Of a DNA stretch of 64,000 nucleotides, positions 41,079-49,511 are shown piece by piece. The position numbers and the translations under genes are program-made. How positions within the stretch are numbered: the stretch's first letter is position 1; each line of letters begins with the position of its first letter. The notes beneath the pieces were generated by a model. The model searched no databases. It was not told the DNA's origin and saw only the letters and a list, made by a program, of their open reading frames with translations. The DNA comes from Roseiarcus sp050012775 (GTDB lineage Bacteria; Pseudomonadota; Alphaproteobacteria; Rhizobiales; Beijerinckiaceae): contig JBEKGN010000004.1 in the NCBI GenBank assembly GCA_050012775.1, forward strand, positions 62,001 to 126,000, written 5' to 3'.

Positions 41079-41780
41079 TCAGGCTTTGGCGCCGACGACT
41101 TCGAGCGGACCATGATCGTCGCAATGGTCGCCATGCGGATGATGGAGCCGATCACCGACGAGATAGTCGACATGGTCGCCATGCGGAACCGCCTCATGCC
41201 CGCAGCCGGGTCCATGGACATGGCCGGCCTCGTGACCTTTGTGGCCATTCGCCGGCGTGCACCCGACGGGGTTTCGGGCGGTCACTTCAATAACGTGCTC
41301 ATCGACCTCGTCCCCCTCTTGGCGGTGCAGATGTCCGTCATGGAGGTAGTCGACGTGGCCGCCGTGTTTCACCGCGAGGTGACCGCACTTCGGGCCGTGA
41401 TGATGAGGATGCTCGGCATGCGTGAGATGGTGATGGGTCGTCATGGCATTTTCTCCTTCCGTTCGATTGACGCTTGAGGGCGAGTGGGTCTCGCAGGCAT
41501 GGGCGATCGCGTTGTCGACGAGATTGAGAACGTGCGTGTCCGCGATCGCGTAAATGATCGTCTGTCCCGCGCGCCGCCGGCTAACCAACCGGGCGGCCGA
41601 CAGAACCTTAAGGCGCGCCGACATGGTCGCGATCTTCTCGCCCTCGACTTCGCAGAGCTGGCCAACGTTCAGTTCGCCTTCAGCGAGACGGATCAAGACG
41701 CGCAGTCGATTGGGATCAGCCACCGCGCGGAACATCTCCGCCGCTCTCTCGAGCTGACGCTGATTTGGCCGCGGACTCAT
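41079..41780 (-). CDS. ArsR-family regulator with His/Cys-rich metal-binding tail, possible internal start
   Basis: A 233-aa protein. Residues 1-107 are an ArsR winged helix (MFRAVADPNRLRVLIRLAEG, LCEVEGEKIATMSARLKVL). Residues 113-233 repeat a metal-binding pattern: HHHGPKCGH-AVKHGGHVDYLHDGHLH and HVHGPGCGH-AVPHGDHVDYLVGDRLHH. Met113 (ATG at 41444) is preceded by GGAAGGAGAAAATGCC, an excellent ribosome site, so a separate 121-aa His-rich protein (41079-41444) may also be made. In relatives the two parts are often separate genes. It probably senses Zn, Co or Ni and binds surplus metal. Confidence 0.85.
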   Translation of the reverse strand: MSPRPNQRQLERAAEMFRAVADPNRLRVLIRLAEGELNVGQLCEVEGEKIATMSARLKVLSAARLVSRRRAGQTIIYAIADTHVLNLVDNAIAHACETHSPSSVNRTEGENAMTTHHHLTHAEHPHHHGPKCGHLAVKHGGHVDYLHDGHLHRQEGDEVDEHVIEVTARNPVGCTPANGHKGHEAGHVHGPGCGHEAVPHGDHVDYLVGDRLHHPHGDHCDDHGPLEVVGAKA

Positions 41781-41796
41781 CGCATTCCCCGCCTCA

Positions 41797-41819
41797 AATA
41801 TTCTAATATTCTATAGAAT
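41797..41819. promoter_or_regulatory. Putative operator of the ArsR/His-rich gene
   Basis: Two direct copies of AATATTCT (41797-41804, 41805-41812) merge into the perfect palindrome ATTCTATAGAAT (41808-41819), 17-39 bp upstream of the ATG at 41780 in the AT-richest part of the spacer. Position and symmetry suit an ArsR dimer site. Confidence 0.6.
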
Positions 41820-41940
41820 GTTAAATTACTCTTGTCAATCATGGTTACGTCCGCGGCCGCCGAAACCCGAAATGCGCCGCGCAACGGGCTCGGCCGAGTC
41901 GAGGTCTTCGAGCCCACGATGAGCGCGAAATTCCGTCCCC

Positions 41941-42927
41941 TCAAGGCGTCAGCACCGCCGCCCCTTGCAGGCGGCCCTCGCGCAAATCGGCGAGCGCGAC
42001 ATTGGCGTCGGCGAGATCGTAGCGATGCGTCTGGGCGCGCACGCCCGCCCTGGCCGCGACTTCGAAAAACTCGACGCCGTCGCGGCGCGTGAGATTGGCG
42101 ACCGAGACGATCTGCCGTTCCTCCCACAGCCAGCGATAGGGAAAGCTGGGAATGTCGCTCATGTGGATGCCGCCGCAGACGACCCGCCCGCCCTTGCGCA
42201 CCGCGCGCAGCGCGGTGGGAACGAGCGCCCCGACGGGAGCGAACAGGATCGCCGCGTCGAGCGGCTCAGGCGGCTCTTCGTCGGAGCCGCCCGCCCAGGC
42301 CGCGCCGAGAACGCGCGCGAAGCGCTGCGCGGGCTCGTCGCCCGGCCGGGTGAACGCGAGGAACTCGCGCCCCTGAAAGCGGCAGATTTGCGCCACGATA
42401 TGCGCGGCCGCGCCGAAGCCGTAGAGGCCGATCCGCTCGCCCGGCCCCGCCGTTTTCAGGCAGCGCCAGCCGATCAGCCCCGCGCAGAGCAGCGGCGCGG
42501 TCGCGATCGGGTCGCTGTCGGGGGGAAGCTTCAGGACGAAAGCCGCCTCGGCGAGCATGTGCGAGGCGTAGCCGCCGTCGCGGGTGTATCCCGTGAACTC
42601 CGGATGGTCGCAAAGATTCTCGCGGCCTTCCTCGCAATAGACGCAGTGTCCGCACGCGTGCGCGAGCCAGGGAACGCCGACCCGTTCGCCGATGGCGAAG
42701 CCTTCGACGCCGGCGCCGAGCCGCTCGACGAAGCCGACGACTTCATGGCCGGGAACGATCGGCAGCCGCTGGTTCGGCAATTCCCCGTCGACGACGTGGA
42801 GATCGGTGCGGCAGACGCCGCAGGCCTCGACGCGAATCAGCATTTCGCCCGGAGGCGGAGCGGGTTTCGGCCTCTCCTGGAGAATCAGCGGCGCGCCGAT
42901 CTCTCTGAGCGTCATCGCGCGCATCAC
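41941..42927 (-). CDS. Zinc-dependent alcohol dehydrogenase family protein
   Basis: A 328-aa MDR dehydrogenase: catalytic Zn ligands in ACGVCRTDLHVVDG and PGHEVVG, the structural Zn lobe CGHCVYCEEGRENLC, and a Rossmann loop YGFGAAAH. It belongs to the AdhA-like subgroup that often lies beside universal stress proteins and is induced under oxygen limitation. Substrate is a primary alcohol or aldehyde with NAD(H), by homology. It lies 10 bp downstream of the USP gene stop region (start 42927, USP stop 42938), so the two form an operon. Confidence 0.9.
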   Translation of the reverse strand: MMRAMTLREIGAPLILQERPKPAPPPGEMLIRVEACGVCRTDLHVVDGELPNQRLPIVPGHEVVGFVERLGAGVEGFAIGERVGVPWLAHACGHCVYCEEGRENLCDHPEFTGYTRDGGYASHMLAEAAFVLKLPPDSDPIATAPLLCAGLIGWRCLKTAGPGERIGLYGFGAAAHIVAQICRFQGREFLAFTRPGDEPAQRFARVLGAAWAGGSDEEPPEPLDAAILFAPVGALVPTALRAVRKGGRVVCGGIHMSDIPSFPYRWLWEERQIVSVANLTRRDGVEFFEVAARAGVRAQTHRYDLADANVALADLREGRLQGAAVLTP

Positions 42928-42937
42928 GGCGGCGCGC

Positions 42938-43714
42938 CTAGTGGGACATCAGAATGGGCGCGGTCGGCTGACGCATCAAATCGAGGCTCACGCCGCCGAA
43001 CAGGCTCTCGAACAAGCGGGAGTGACCGAAGGCGCCGGCGACGATGAGGTCGGCGTCCTGCGTGTCGAGGCTCGCGAACAAAGCTTCGAGCGCCGAGATG
43101 TCGCCGGTGTTGGTCCAGTCGGAAATCTGGGCGACGACGCCGTGGCGCTGAAGATGATCGGCCAACATTTCCGAGGCCGAGCGCAGAGCGCTCGGGCGCG
43201 CCGAGAAGGTGAAAATCGTGACCTTTTTGGCTTTGACGAGCAGCGGCATCGCGTCATGGACGGCGCGCGTCGCCTCGCGACTGGCGTTCCATGCGATGAC
43301 GATGTTTTCGCCGACCGGCGCCGGCCTCCAATCCTGCGGCAGGATCAGCATCGGCGCGCCCGAGGCGACGAGCGCCGCGTCGGGGATCTCCGGACGGATC
43401 AGCGCGCGCGCCTCGCCCTCGGGCCGCGGCGCGATGATGAGATCGACGCAATGGGTGTATTCGCCGCCGGCCGGGAGCCCCGCCTCGCCGCTGACGAAAT
43501 GGCCGACCAGCCCCGCGTCCTTGACCGCCGCTTCGAATTCCGGACCGACGTGCAGCGCCCTGTCGCCCCAGGAGCCGATGAACGCCGCGTCCGAACTCGC
43601 GTCGACGCCGATGAGCCGCGCCCCATGGGCCAGCGCGATCGAGACGGCGAGGCGCAGTCGGTTCTGCGCGTCGCCGGTCGGATCGAGATAGACCATGATA
43701 TCCTTATACGCCAT
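42938..43714 (-). CDS. Universal stress protein, two-domain
   Basis: A 258-aa USP with an N-terminal UspA-like half (MAYKDIMVYLDPTGDAQNRLRLAVSIALAHGARLIGVDA) and a C-terminal half ending ADLIVAGAFGHSRLFESLFGGVS, which holds the ATP-binding GxxGH-S motif. The first half lacks the full motif, as is usual in tandem USPs. USPs accumulate under stress or oxygen limitation. It is cotranscribed with the alcohol dehydrogenase and lies downstream of the Hsp20 gene in the same orientation. Confidence 0.9.
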   Translation of the reverse strand: MAYKDIMVYLDPTGDAQNRLRLAVSIALAHGARLIGVDASSDAAFIGSWGDRALHVGPEFEAAVKDAGLVGHFVSGEAGLPAGGEYTHCVDLIIAPRPEGEARALIRPEIPDAALVASGAPMLILPQDWRPAPVGENIVIAWNASREATRAVHDAMPLLVKAKKVTIFTFSARPSALRSASEMLADHLQRHGVVAQISDWTNTGDISALEALFASLDTQDADLIVAGAFGHSRLFESLFGGVSLDLMRQPTAPILMSH

Positions 43715-43820
43715 TGTTCGCTCCCGTTTCCCGGACCTCGAATCGCCGGCGCGCTTGGCGACGCCGGCGATTGCTTATCAGGCGCCTCGGACGGGCGCGA
43801 TCATGACGCGGTCGCGTGGG

Positions 43821-44297
43821 TCAGTGGGTCTGAGTCTTCCCGATGGGAATCTCGACCTTACTGGCGACCATTTCCGGCGGTTTCCCGACCGTCACGCGAA
43901 GCACCCCTTTGTCGAAAGTCGCCTGGATCTTCGCGGCGTCCGGCATGAAGGTCAGCGGGATGACCCGCCGAAACGCGCCATAGCTGCGTTCGACGACTTG
44001 CCACGCCTTATCCTTCCTTTCCGACTCGGATTTCTTCTCGCCGGAAATGACGACGCTCTGACCGTCGACCGAGACTTTCACATCGGCCTCGTCGACGCCA
44101 GGCAGTTCGGTGGTGATTTCCACGGCGTCCTTGGTTTCCCCGATATCGAGCGCGGCCAGACCATTGAAGTCGGCGGCCGGACTCCAGGAAACCGGCATTC
44201 GCCGGCCGAAATCGCTCAGCAGATCGTCAAAGCTGCGGCGGAAGCCCTCGAACGGATCGAGGTCGCGTCCTCCGAAAAACGGCACGGGCATGCGCAT
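43821..44297 (-). CDS. Hsp20/alpha-crystallin small heat shock protein
   Basis: A 158-aa small heat shock protein. The alpha-crystallin domain runs from about residue 45: IGETKDAVEITTELPGVDEADVKVSV, ERSYGAFRRVIPLTF, FDKGVLRVTVGK (GxLxxxxP-like end) and a short IPI tail (KVEIPIG), which mediates oligomer contact. It prevents aggregation of unfolded proteins. ATG 44297 follows GAGAGGAGCGAACC; ATG 44291 is two codons later. It leads the stress cluster with USP and alcohol dehydrogenase. I could not identify a ROSE-type RNA thermometer with certainty in the leader. Confidence 0.92.
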   Translation of the reverse strand: MRMPVPFFGGRDLDPFEGFRRSFDDLLSDFGRRMPVSWSPAADFNGLAALDIGETKDAVEITTELPGVDEADVKVSVDGQSVVISGEKKSESERKDKAWQVVERSYGAFRRVIPLTFMPDAAKIQATFDKGVLRVTVGKPPEMVASKVEIPIGKTQTH

Positions 44298-44643
44298 GGT
44301 TCGCTCCTCTCGGTTAAGCCGCTGGCCGGAAGGCCCGCGCATTCCGCTCCCCAGTCGATCGATCGGAAGCGAAATTCGCTGTGCTTGAGAGGTGTTCCGG
44401 CTCGACGGCGGATGACACGGCGCCCCTTCTAGCGATGCGGACGGCGGACGCATTGATCCAAGACAAGGCCTTCGTCTTTATCACGCGGGGAGCGCCGTCC
44501 GGCGCCGGCGCGAAGCCCCGCCGACCGGGCCGGAACGGCAAAGGCCGCGCTTCGCGCTTGATCGGCGCGCCGGAATCGGGCATAGGAGCGCGCTCAATCG
44601 TCCGCCGTGGGTTTTGCCCGCAGCTTCCTCTTTGGGTGATCCC
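44298..44643. other. Divergent spacer hsp20/rpmJ
   Basis: A 346-bp region between two divergent genes, without a credible coding sequence. It must hold both promoters. I saw no CIRCE element and no clear heat-shock promoter. Confidence 0.5.
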
Positions 44644-44769
44644 ATGAAAGTCCGCAATTCCCTGAAGTCGCTTCGGGCGCGTCATCGCGACAATCAGCTC
44701 GTGCGCCGCAAGGGCCGCGTCTACATCATCAACAAGACGCAGAAGCGCTTCAAGGCGCGTCAGGGCTGA
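44644..44769 (+). CDS. rpmJ: Ribosomal protein bL36 (L36)
   Basis: A 41-aa protein, MKVRNSLKSLRARHRDNQLVRRKG and RVYIINKTQKRFKARQG, the zinc-free (C-minus) form of bL36 that lacks the CxxC zinc ligands. Typical for alphaproteobacteria, where rpmJ is a single gene away from the ribosomal operons. It is a large-subunit protein that stabilises 23S rRNA folds. Start ATG at 44644 and TGA at 44767. The following GC-rich stretch before the TPR gene may end the transcript. Confidence 0.97.
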   Translation: MKVRNSLKSLRARHRDNQLVRRKGRVYIINKTQKRFKARQG

Positions 44770-44865
44770 GGCCGGAGCCTCCGCCCGGCGGGGCCGTTCC
44801 CGCCTCGCGGCGGCGGGGGGCGTCGTCCTTTGACCATCGCGGCGAGGCGCCCTAGGTTCGCTCGC

Positions 44866-45459
44866 ATGACGCGTTGTCTGACGTTCGCCTGCGCCCTCTT
44901 CCTGGCCTTCGGCGCTCCCGCGCGGGCTCAGAACCCGCCGGCGCCCGCTCCACCGCCCGCAACGACGACGCAATCGCCGAGCGAGAAGCTCGACGAGCTT
45001 TTCGCCCGCCTCGCCTCGACTGAGGACGCCGACGAAGCCGCGGGGATCGTCGCCGCGATCGACCGTATCCATCTGCGATCGGGCTCCGACACCAGCGATC
45101 TCTTGATGACGCGCGCCGTGGCGACGATGGAGAGCGGGGATTATCCCGTCTCGCTCGCCCTGCTCGACGCGATCGTCGGCTTGCGGCCGGAATGGGCCGA
45201 AGGCTGGAACAAGCGCGCGACGGCGCGCTATCTCGCCGGCGACGCCAAAGGCGCGATGGCCGACATCGCCCAGGCGCTCGCGCGCGATCCTCGCCATCTC
45301 GGCGCGCTGGCGGGAATGGGAATGATTCTCGAGGAGAGCGGCCTTCGCGAACAGGCCTTGCGCGCCTACGAACGCGCCCTGGCGATCGCTCCGCGATGGC
45401 GCCCGGCGAGCGACGCGGCGGCGCGGGTGAGGGCCGCCCTCGCGGGTCAGGCGCTGTGA
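44866..45459 (+). CDS. Exported TPR protein
   Basis: A 197-aa protein with a signal peptide (MTRCLTFACALFLAFGAPARA), a Pro/Ala spacer and at least three TPR units: LLMTRAVATMESGDYPVSLALLDAIVGLRPEWAEGWNKRATARYLAGDAKGAMADIAQALARDPRHLGAL is the core region (described as blocks of 34 residues at about 95-195). It should be periplasmic or lipoprotein-like and act in protein contacts. Start ATG 44866 gives a proper signal peptide; a TTG at 44830 adds twelve residues. It is followed 43 bp later by the alpha/beta hydrolase and may be cotranscribed. Confidence 0.82.
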   Translation: MTRCLTFACALFLAFGAPARAQNPPAPAPPPATTTQSPSEKLDELFARLASTEDADEAAGIVAAIDRIHLRSGSDTSDLLMTRAVATMESGDYPVSLALLDAIVGLRPEWAEGWNKRATARYLAGDAKGAMADIAQALARDPRHLGALAGMGMILEESGLREQALRAYERALAIAPRWRPASDAAARVRAALAGQAL

Positions 45460-45502
45460 CGGCGCGAGCCGCCGCAAGTCCGCTTCAGGACCGCGGGCGC
45501 CG

Positions 45503-46582
45503 ATGATCGCGGGGCTCGCGTGTTTGACGGCCGCCTGTTTCGTCGGCCTGTTTCTCTTCACCTTCGTCGAAACGAAGCGGATCGAGGCGCGCTTTCCGCC
45601 CGTCGGCGAACTCGTCGAGACCGGCGCCGGGGCGATCCATGTCGTGGAGCGCGCTCCCGGCGGCCCCGAACGCGGCGCCGTTCTGCTCGTCCACGGCGCG
45701 TCGGGCAATTTCGCGGACATGAGCGTCGCGCTCGCCGATCGTCTCGCCGCGCTCGGCTTTCGCGTTTTCGGCGTCGATCGTCCGGGGCATGGCTGGAGCG
45801 CGCGCATGTTCGCGCGCGCCGCCGCCTCGCCCGAACGCCAAGCGTGGATGGTGCGCGAAGCTCTGGCGCGCCGAGGCGTCGCTCAGGCGGTCGTCGTCGT
45901 TCATTCGCTGGCCGGCGTTCTCGGCCTCGCCATGGCGTTGAACGCGCCCGAATTCGTGCGCGGCCTCGTCCTTGTCTCGCCAGTCAGCCATCCCTGGCCG
46001 GGCGGCGTCGCCTGGTATTACAAGCTCGCGGCCTCGCGGGCGCTGGGACCGCTGTTTCGCCGCCTGATCGTCCTGCCCACGGGCCTTGCGACCATGAGCG
46101 CCAGCGTGCGCGGCGTCTTCGATCCCAATCCGACGCCGCCCGACTACATCGACAGGACGCGCCTTCCCCTCGTGCTGCGACCGCGGCATTTCAAGGCGAA
46201 CGCGGAGGACGTGGTCGACATCAGGGCCTATGTGGCCGCGCTGTCGCCACGCTACGGGGCGATCCGCGCGCCGACCGCGGTCGTCACCGGCGATTCGGAC
46301 GCGGTCGTTTACGCCCGCATCCATTCGGCCGGCTGCGCGCGCGACATACCCGGCGCGACGCTGACGACGCTTGCCGGCGTCGGCCATTCGCCGCACCACA
46401 GCGCGCCCGAAAGCGTCGTGGCGGCGATTGTCGAGGTCGACCAGCGCGCCAACGCTCAGGCCGCGCCGCCGTCCGGGCCGACCACGGCGATGCGCAGATT
46501 GTTCGTGGCGCCGGGCGTGCCGAAGGGAATGCCGGCGACGACGATCACGCGTTCGCCGACGCCGACGAAGCCGTCGATATAG
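45503..46582 (+). CDS. Alpha/beta hydrolase with membrane anchor, 3' end overlaps pyk
   Basis: A 359-aa protein. An N-terminal hydrophobic helix (about 3-22) anchors it. The hydrolase fold has oxyanion HGASGNF (64-70), nucleophile elbow VVVVHSLAGVLG (Ser135; first Gly of GxSxG replaced by Val-His), acid in VVTGDSDAVV and His in GVGHSPHHS. The last 42 residues (after about 317) are read antisense to the end of pyk and look non-conserved, so the ancestral stop was probably lost and the tail is new. Substrate unknown. Confidence 0.8.
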   Translation: MIAGLACLTAACFVGLFLFTFVETKRIEARFPPVGELVETGAGAIHVVERAPGGPERGAVLLVHGASGNFADMSVALADRLAALGFRVFGVDRPGHGWSARMFARAAASPERQAWMVREALARRGVAQAVVVVHSLAGVLGLAMALNAPEFVRGLVLVSPVSHPWPGGVAWYYKLAASRALGPLFRRLIVLPTGLATMSASVRGVFDPNPTPPDYIDRTRLPLVLRPRHFKANAEDVVDIRAYVAALSPRYGAIRAPTAVVTGDSDAVVYARIHSAGCARDIPGATLTTLAGVGHSPHHSAPESVVAAIVEVDQRANAQAAPPSGPTTAMRRLFVAPGVPKGMPATTITRSPTPTKPSI

Positions 46583-47892
46583 GCGTGGCGGCATGCGCGG
46601 TCGGTCATGTCGCGTTCGTCGCGCGCGTCCTCGGTGACGACGGCGTGGACGCCCCAGGCGAGCGCGAGGCGGCGCGCCGTCGTGACGATAGGGGTCAGGG
46701 CGAGGATCGACGAGCGCGGCCGCTCGCGCGCGATGCGCAGTCCCGTCGAGCCCGAGGCGGTCCAGGCGCAGATGACCTTCGATTGCAGCGTCTCCGCGAC
46801 GTCGCGCGTCGCCTCGGCGATCGCGTCGGCGCCGGTCGGCTCCGGCGTGGCGCGCTGGGCCTCGATGATGGCGGGATAAATGCCTTCCGATTCCACAGCC
46901 TCCGCGATGCGGTTCATCGTCTCGACCGCCTCGCGCGGATATTGGCCGGAGGCGCTCTCGGCGGACAGCATCACCGCGTCGGCCCCTTCGAACACCGCCG
47001 TGGCGACGTCGGAGACCTCGGCTCGGGTCGGCACGGGCGTGGTGATCATCGATTCCAGCATTTGCGTGGCGACGACCACCGGCTTGCCGATGCGGCGCGC
47101 GAGGCGCGTGATGGTCTTTTGCAGACCCGGAACGTTTTCGAGGGGCATTTCCACCCCCAGGTCGCCGCGCGCGACCATGACGGCGTCGGAAACGGCGAGA
47201 ATTTCGTCGAGATGCGCGATCGCCTGGGGCTTTTCGATCTTCGCGAGGACCAACGCGCGGCCGCCGACGATTTTCTTGGCCTCGATCACGTCCTCGGGGC
47301 GCTGCACGAAGGATAGCGCGATCCAGTCGACATCTTCTTCCAGCGCGGCGGCGAGGTCGGCGTGATCCTTGTCGGTCATCGCCGAAGTCGGAATCGTCGT
47401 GTCGGGCAGGCTGACGCCCTTCTTGTTGGAAATGCGCCCGGCGACCTCGACGACCGTATCCGCGCGGCCGGGCGCGACGCCGGTGACCCGCAACAGCACC
47501 TTGCCGTCGTCGATGAGCACGCGATGGCCCGGCCGGAGCGAATCGAGGATTTCCGGATGCGGAAGGAAGACGCGCGTCTGGCCGCCCGGCGCCTTGTCCG
47601 AATCGAGCGTGAAGGCGTCCCCCTTGCGCAGCAGGACCGCCTCGGACTCGAATTCGCCGACGCGCAGTTTCGGCCCCTGCAAATCGACGAGAACGCCGAT
47701 CGGACGACCGTATTCCTCCTCGAGCGAACGAATCATCGCGACGCGTTCGCGCATCGCGTCATGCGAGGCGTGGCTCATGTTGATGCGAAAGACGTCGGCG
47801 CCGGCTTCGAACAGCGCGGCCACGGTGGACCGGTCGGCCGAGGCGGGGCCGAGCGTGGCGATAATCTTGATGCGGCGGCGGCGGCGGATCAA
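46456..47892 (-). CDS. pyk: Pyruvate kinase
   Basis: A 478-aa pyruvate kinase: KIIATLGPASADRSTVAAL, VFRINMSHASH, the effector and K-binding region GVLVDLQGPKLRVGEF, catalytic VLAKIEKPQAIAHLDEIL, MVARGDLGVEMPLENVP and the C-terminal domain with ICAWTASGSTGLRIARERP. It makes ATP and pyruvate from PEP. Its 3' end overlaps the converging hydrolase gene by 127 bp. Start ATG 47892 agrees with family length. Confidence 0.96.
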   Translation of the reverse strand: MIRRRRRIKIIATLGPASADRSTVAALFEAGADVFRINMSHASHDAMRERVAMIRSLEEEYGRPIGVLVDLQGPKLRVGEFESEAVLLRKGDAFTLDSDKAPGGQTRVFLPHPEILDSLRPGHRVLIDDGKVLLRVTGVAPGRADTVVEVAGRISNKKGVSLPDTTIPTSAMTDKDHADLAAALEEDVDWIALSFVQRPEDVIEAKKIVGGRALVLAKIEKPQAIAHLDEILAVSDAVMVARGDLGVEMPLENVPGLQKTITRLARRIGKPVVVATQMLESMITTPVPTRAEVSDVATAVFEGADAVMLSAESASGQYPREAVETMNRIAEAVESEGIYPAIIEAQRATPEPTGADAIAEATRDVAETLQSKVICAWTASGSTGLRIARERPRSSILALTPIVTTARRLALAWGVHAVVTEDARDERDMTDRACRHAYIDGFVGVGERVIVVAGIPFGTPGATNNLRIAVVGPDGGAA

Positions 47893-48005
47893 AGCGTCCT
47901 CCCCATTCGTCTGTCGGCAGGCGGGCGAACCCCGTCAGGTCGGCTCTCCCAGGACTCGCCTCTCATGAGGACGCGACGCCGGCATGAAAGACCAGCGGCG
48001 GACGG

Positions 48006-48419
48006 TCAGGGGTTGACCGGGTCCGTGAGCTGCACGGTCCAGTTCTTGGCGTCCTTGCCGGTGTCGACCTCGAAAAATCCCGTGCGCTCGTAGCCGCGCA
48101 CGAAGCAATCCTGGCGGCCTTCGATCTTGAATTCGCGGTCGCTGGTGCACATGAAGGCCTTGCCTTTCCACTCGCCGCCGCGCTCGTCCATCGCATAGAC
48201 GTAATAATATTGCGCCGCCAGCGCGCCGCGCAGCAGCGTGTCGCAATCCTGGGGCTTGAGATTCCACCAGCCCTCGCTCACCCAGCTCTGACCATCGGTA
48301 TAGGCCAGGGCGACGCTGACGCGATTGGCGGTGAGGTTGCACATACGAAAATCGGCCCGCGCGGGCTGCGCGGCGAGGAGCGCCGGGCCGAGAAGCAACA
48401 AACCGAATTTCCAACCCAT
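48006..48419 (-). CDS. DUF1036 secreted protein
   Basis: A 137-aa protein with a signal peptide (MGWKFGLLLLGPALLAAQPARA) and the DUF1036 block FRMCNLTANRVSVALAY ... EGWWNLKPQDCDTLL ... YYYVYAMDE ... FMCTSDREFKIEG ... DCFVRGYERTGFFEVDTG. Four to five Cys residues can form disulfides. DUF1036 proteins are periplasmic, often in alphaproteobacteria next to pyk, as here; function unknown. It lies 114 bp upstream of pyk and may share its transcript. Confidence 0.9.
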   Translation of the reverse strand: MGWKFGLLLLGPALLAAQPARADFRMCNLTANRVSVALAYTDGQSWVSEGWWNLKPQDCDTLLRGALAAQYYYVYAMDERGGEWKGKAFMCTSDREFKIEGRQDCFVRGYERTGFFEVDTGKDAKNWTVQLTDPVNP

Positions 48420-48531
48420 GATCGCCCGCGCCGCTCATCGGAGCGCCATATTCGTCGGCGAGGCGCCCGTGTCAACCATCAGCCGGCGCCGCCCTCGCGG
48501 CGAGAATCCCGCCGGATCGACGATCCCTCCC

Positions 48532-49416
48532 TCACGTCGGGCGCGCGACATAGATCCCCGCGAGGATCAAAAGGCCGCCGAGCGCCTGGACGAGCGAGAC
48601 GGGCTCGCCGAGCAGCGCGTAAGCGAAGCCCGCCGCGGCGATCGCCTCGAGGAAAATGACCAGCGAGGAGAACGCGGCGGGCAGGCGGCCGAGCGCGACG
48701 GCGAGCAGGCCCTGGCCGCCGGCATGGCTGATCCAGGCCATCGCCAGCAGCGCCGCCACGCCCCTCGCGCTATGCGGCACGATCGTGGGCTCGAGGCGGA
48801 GCGCGACGACGAACAGCAACGCGGCGGTGATGATCGTCGCCTCGAAGGTGACGCGAGCCGCCGAGCTTCGCCCCCGCGCGGCCTTGACGGCGAGAAAATA
48901 CAGGCCGAAGAACACGCCGGTCGCGAGGCCGAAGAGATCGCCGATCGCGCCCGATGGCCTCAGATGCAGGCTCTGCGCGAGCAGCGCCGCGCCGCCGAGG
49001 ATGCAAAGCGCCAAGCCCGCCAGGGTCTTGCCTGCGACGCGCTCGCCCAGGATCAGCCAGCCGAACACCACCACCCAGATGGGCGCCGTGGTGGCGAAAA
49101 ACGTCGCGTTGGCGACGCTCGTGGTGACGATCGACAGATGCCAGAAGAACAGGTCGCCGGTGAAGGCGAGACCCGCCAGGATGGTGGCGACGCCGAAGCG
49201 CCCCGCCGGCCGGGCGCCCGATTCGCTCAGCCGGGTCCAGGCGTAGAGGGCGGGCAGAGCCAGGGCGACGCGCCAGAACGCGCTGGCGAACGGCCCGACG
49301 TCGGCGATTCGAACGAAGATCGGCGAGATGCCCATCGCCAGGGCGCCGACGACGAGCGCGGCGAAAGGCGCCCCGAGGCCGCCGCGTGGGCTTACCGCCG
49401 GAAGGATCTGCGTCAT
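48532..49416 (-). CDS. EamA/DMT family transporter
   Basis: A 294-aa membrane protein with about ten hydrophobic helices in two EamA halves: ALVVGALAMGISPIFVRIADVGPFASAFWRVALALP in the first, IGDLFGLATGVFFGLYFLAVKAARG opening the second, and the closing motif LLGEPVSLVQALGGLLILAGIYVA. Substrate unknown. ATG 49416 is used; a GTG at 49431 is an alternative. It is divergent from the N-formylglutamate amidohydrolase gene, 95 bp away. Confidence 0.88.
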   Translation of the reverse strand: MTQILPAVSPRGGLGAPFAALVVGALAMGISPIFVRIADVGPFASAFWRVALALPALYAWTRLSESGARPAGRFGVATILAGLAFTGDLFFWHLSIVTTSVANATFFATTAPIWVVVFGWLILGERVAGKTLAGLALCILGGAALLAQSLHLRPSGAIGDLFGLATGVFFGLYFLAVKAARGRSSAARVTFEATIITAALLFVVALRLEPTIVPHSARGVAALLAMAWISHAGGQGLLAVALGRLPAAFSSLVIFLEAIAAAGFAYALLGEPVSLVQALGGLLILAGIYVARPT

Positions 49417-49511
49417 GCGATTCCGGCTCACGCGCCAAGCGCGGACCGACGCCCGCGGGTAAATGCCAGCCCGTCCTTATTCTCGCCGCATCGATCGAGC
49501 AAGGGGGCGCT

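Noticed and set aside
44298..44400. Possible ROSE RNA thermometer in the hsp20 leader
   Set aside because: A hairpin near the ribosome site can be drawn but the conserved UUGCU-type pairing was not clear; needs folding.
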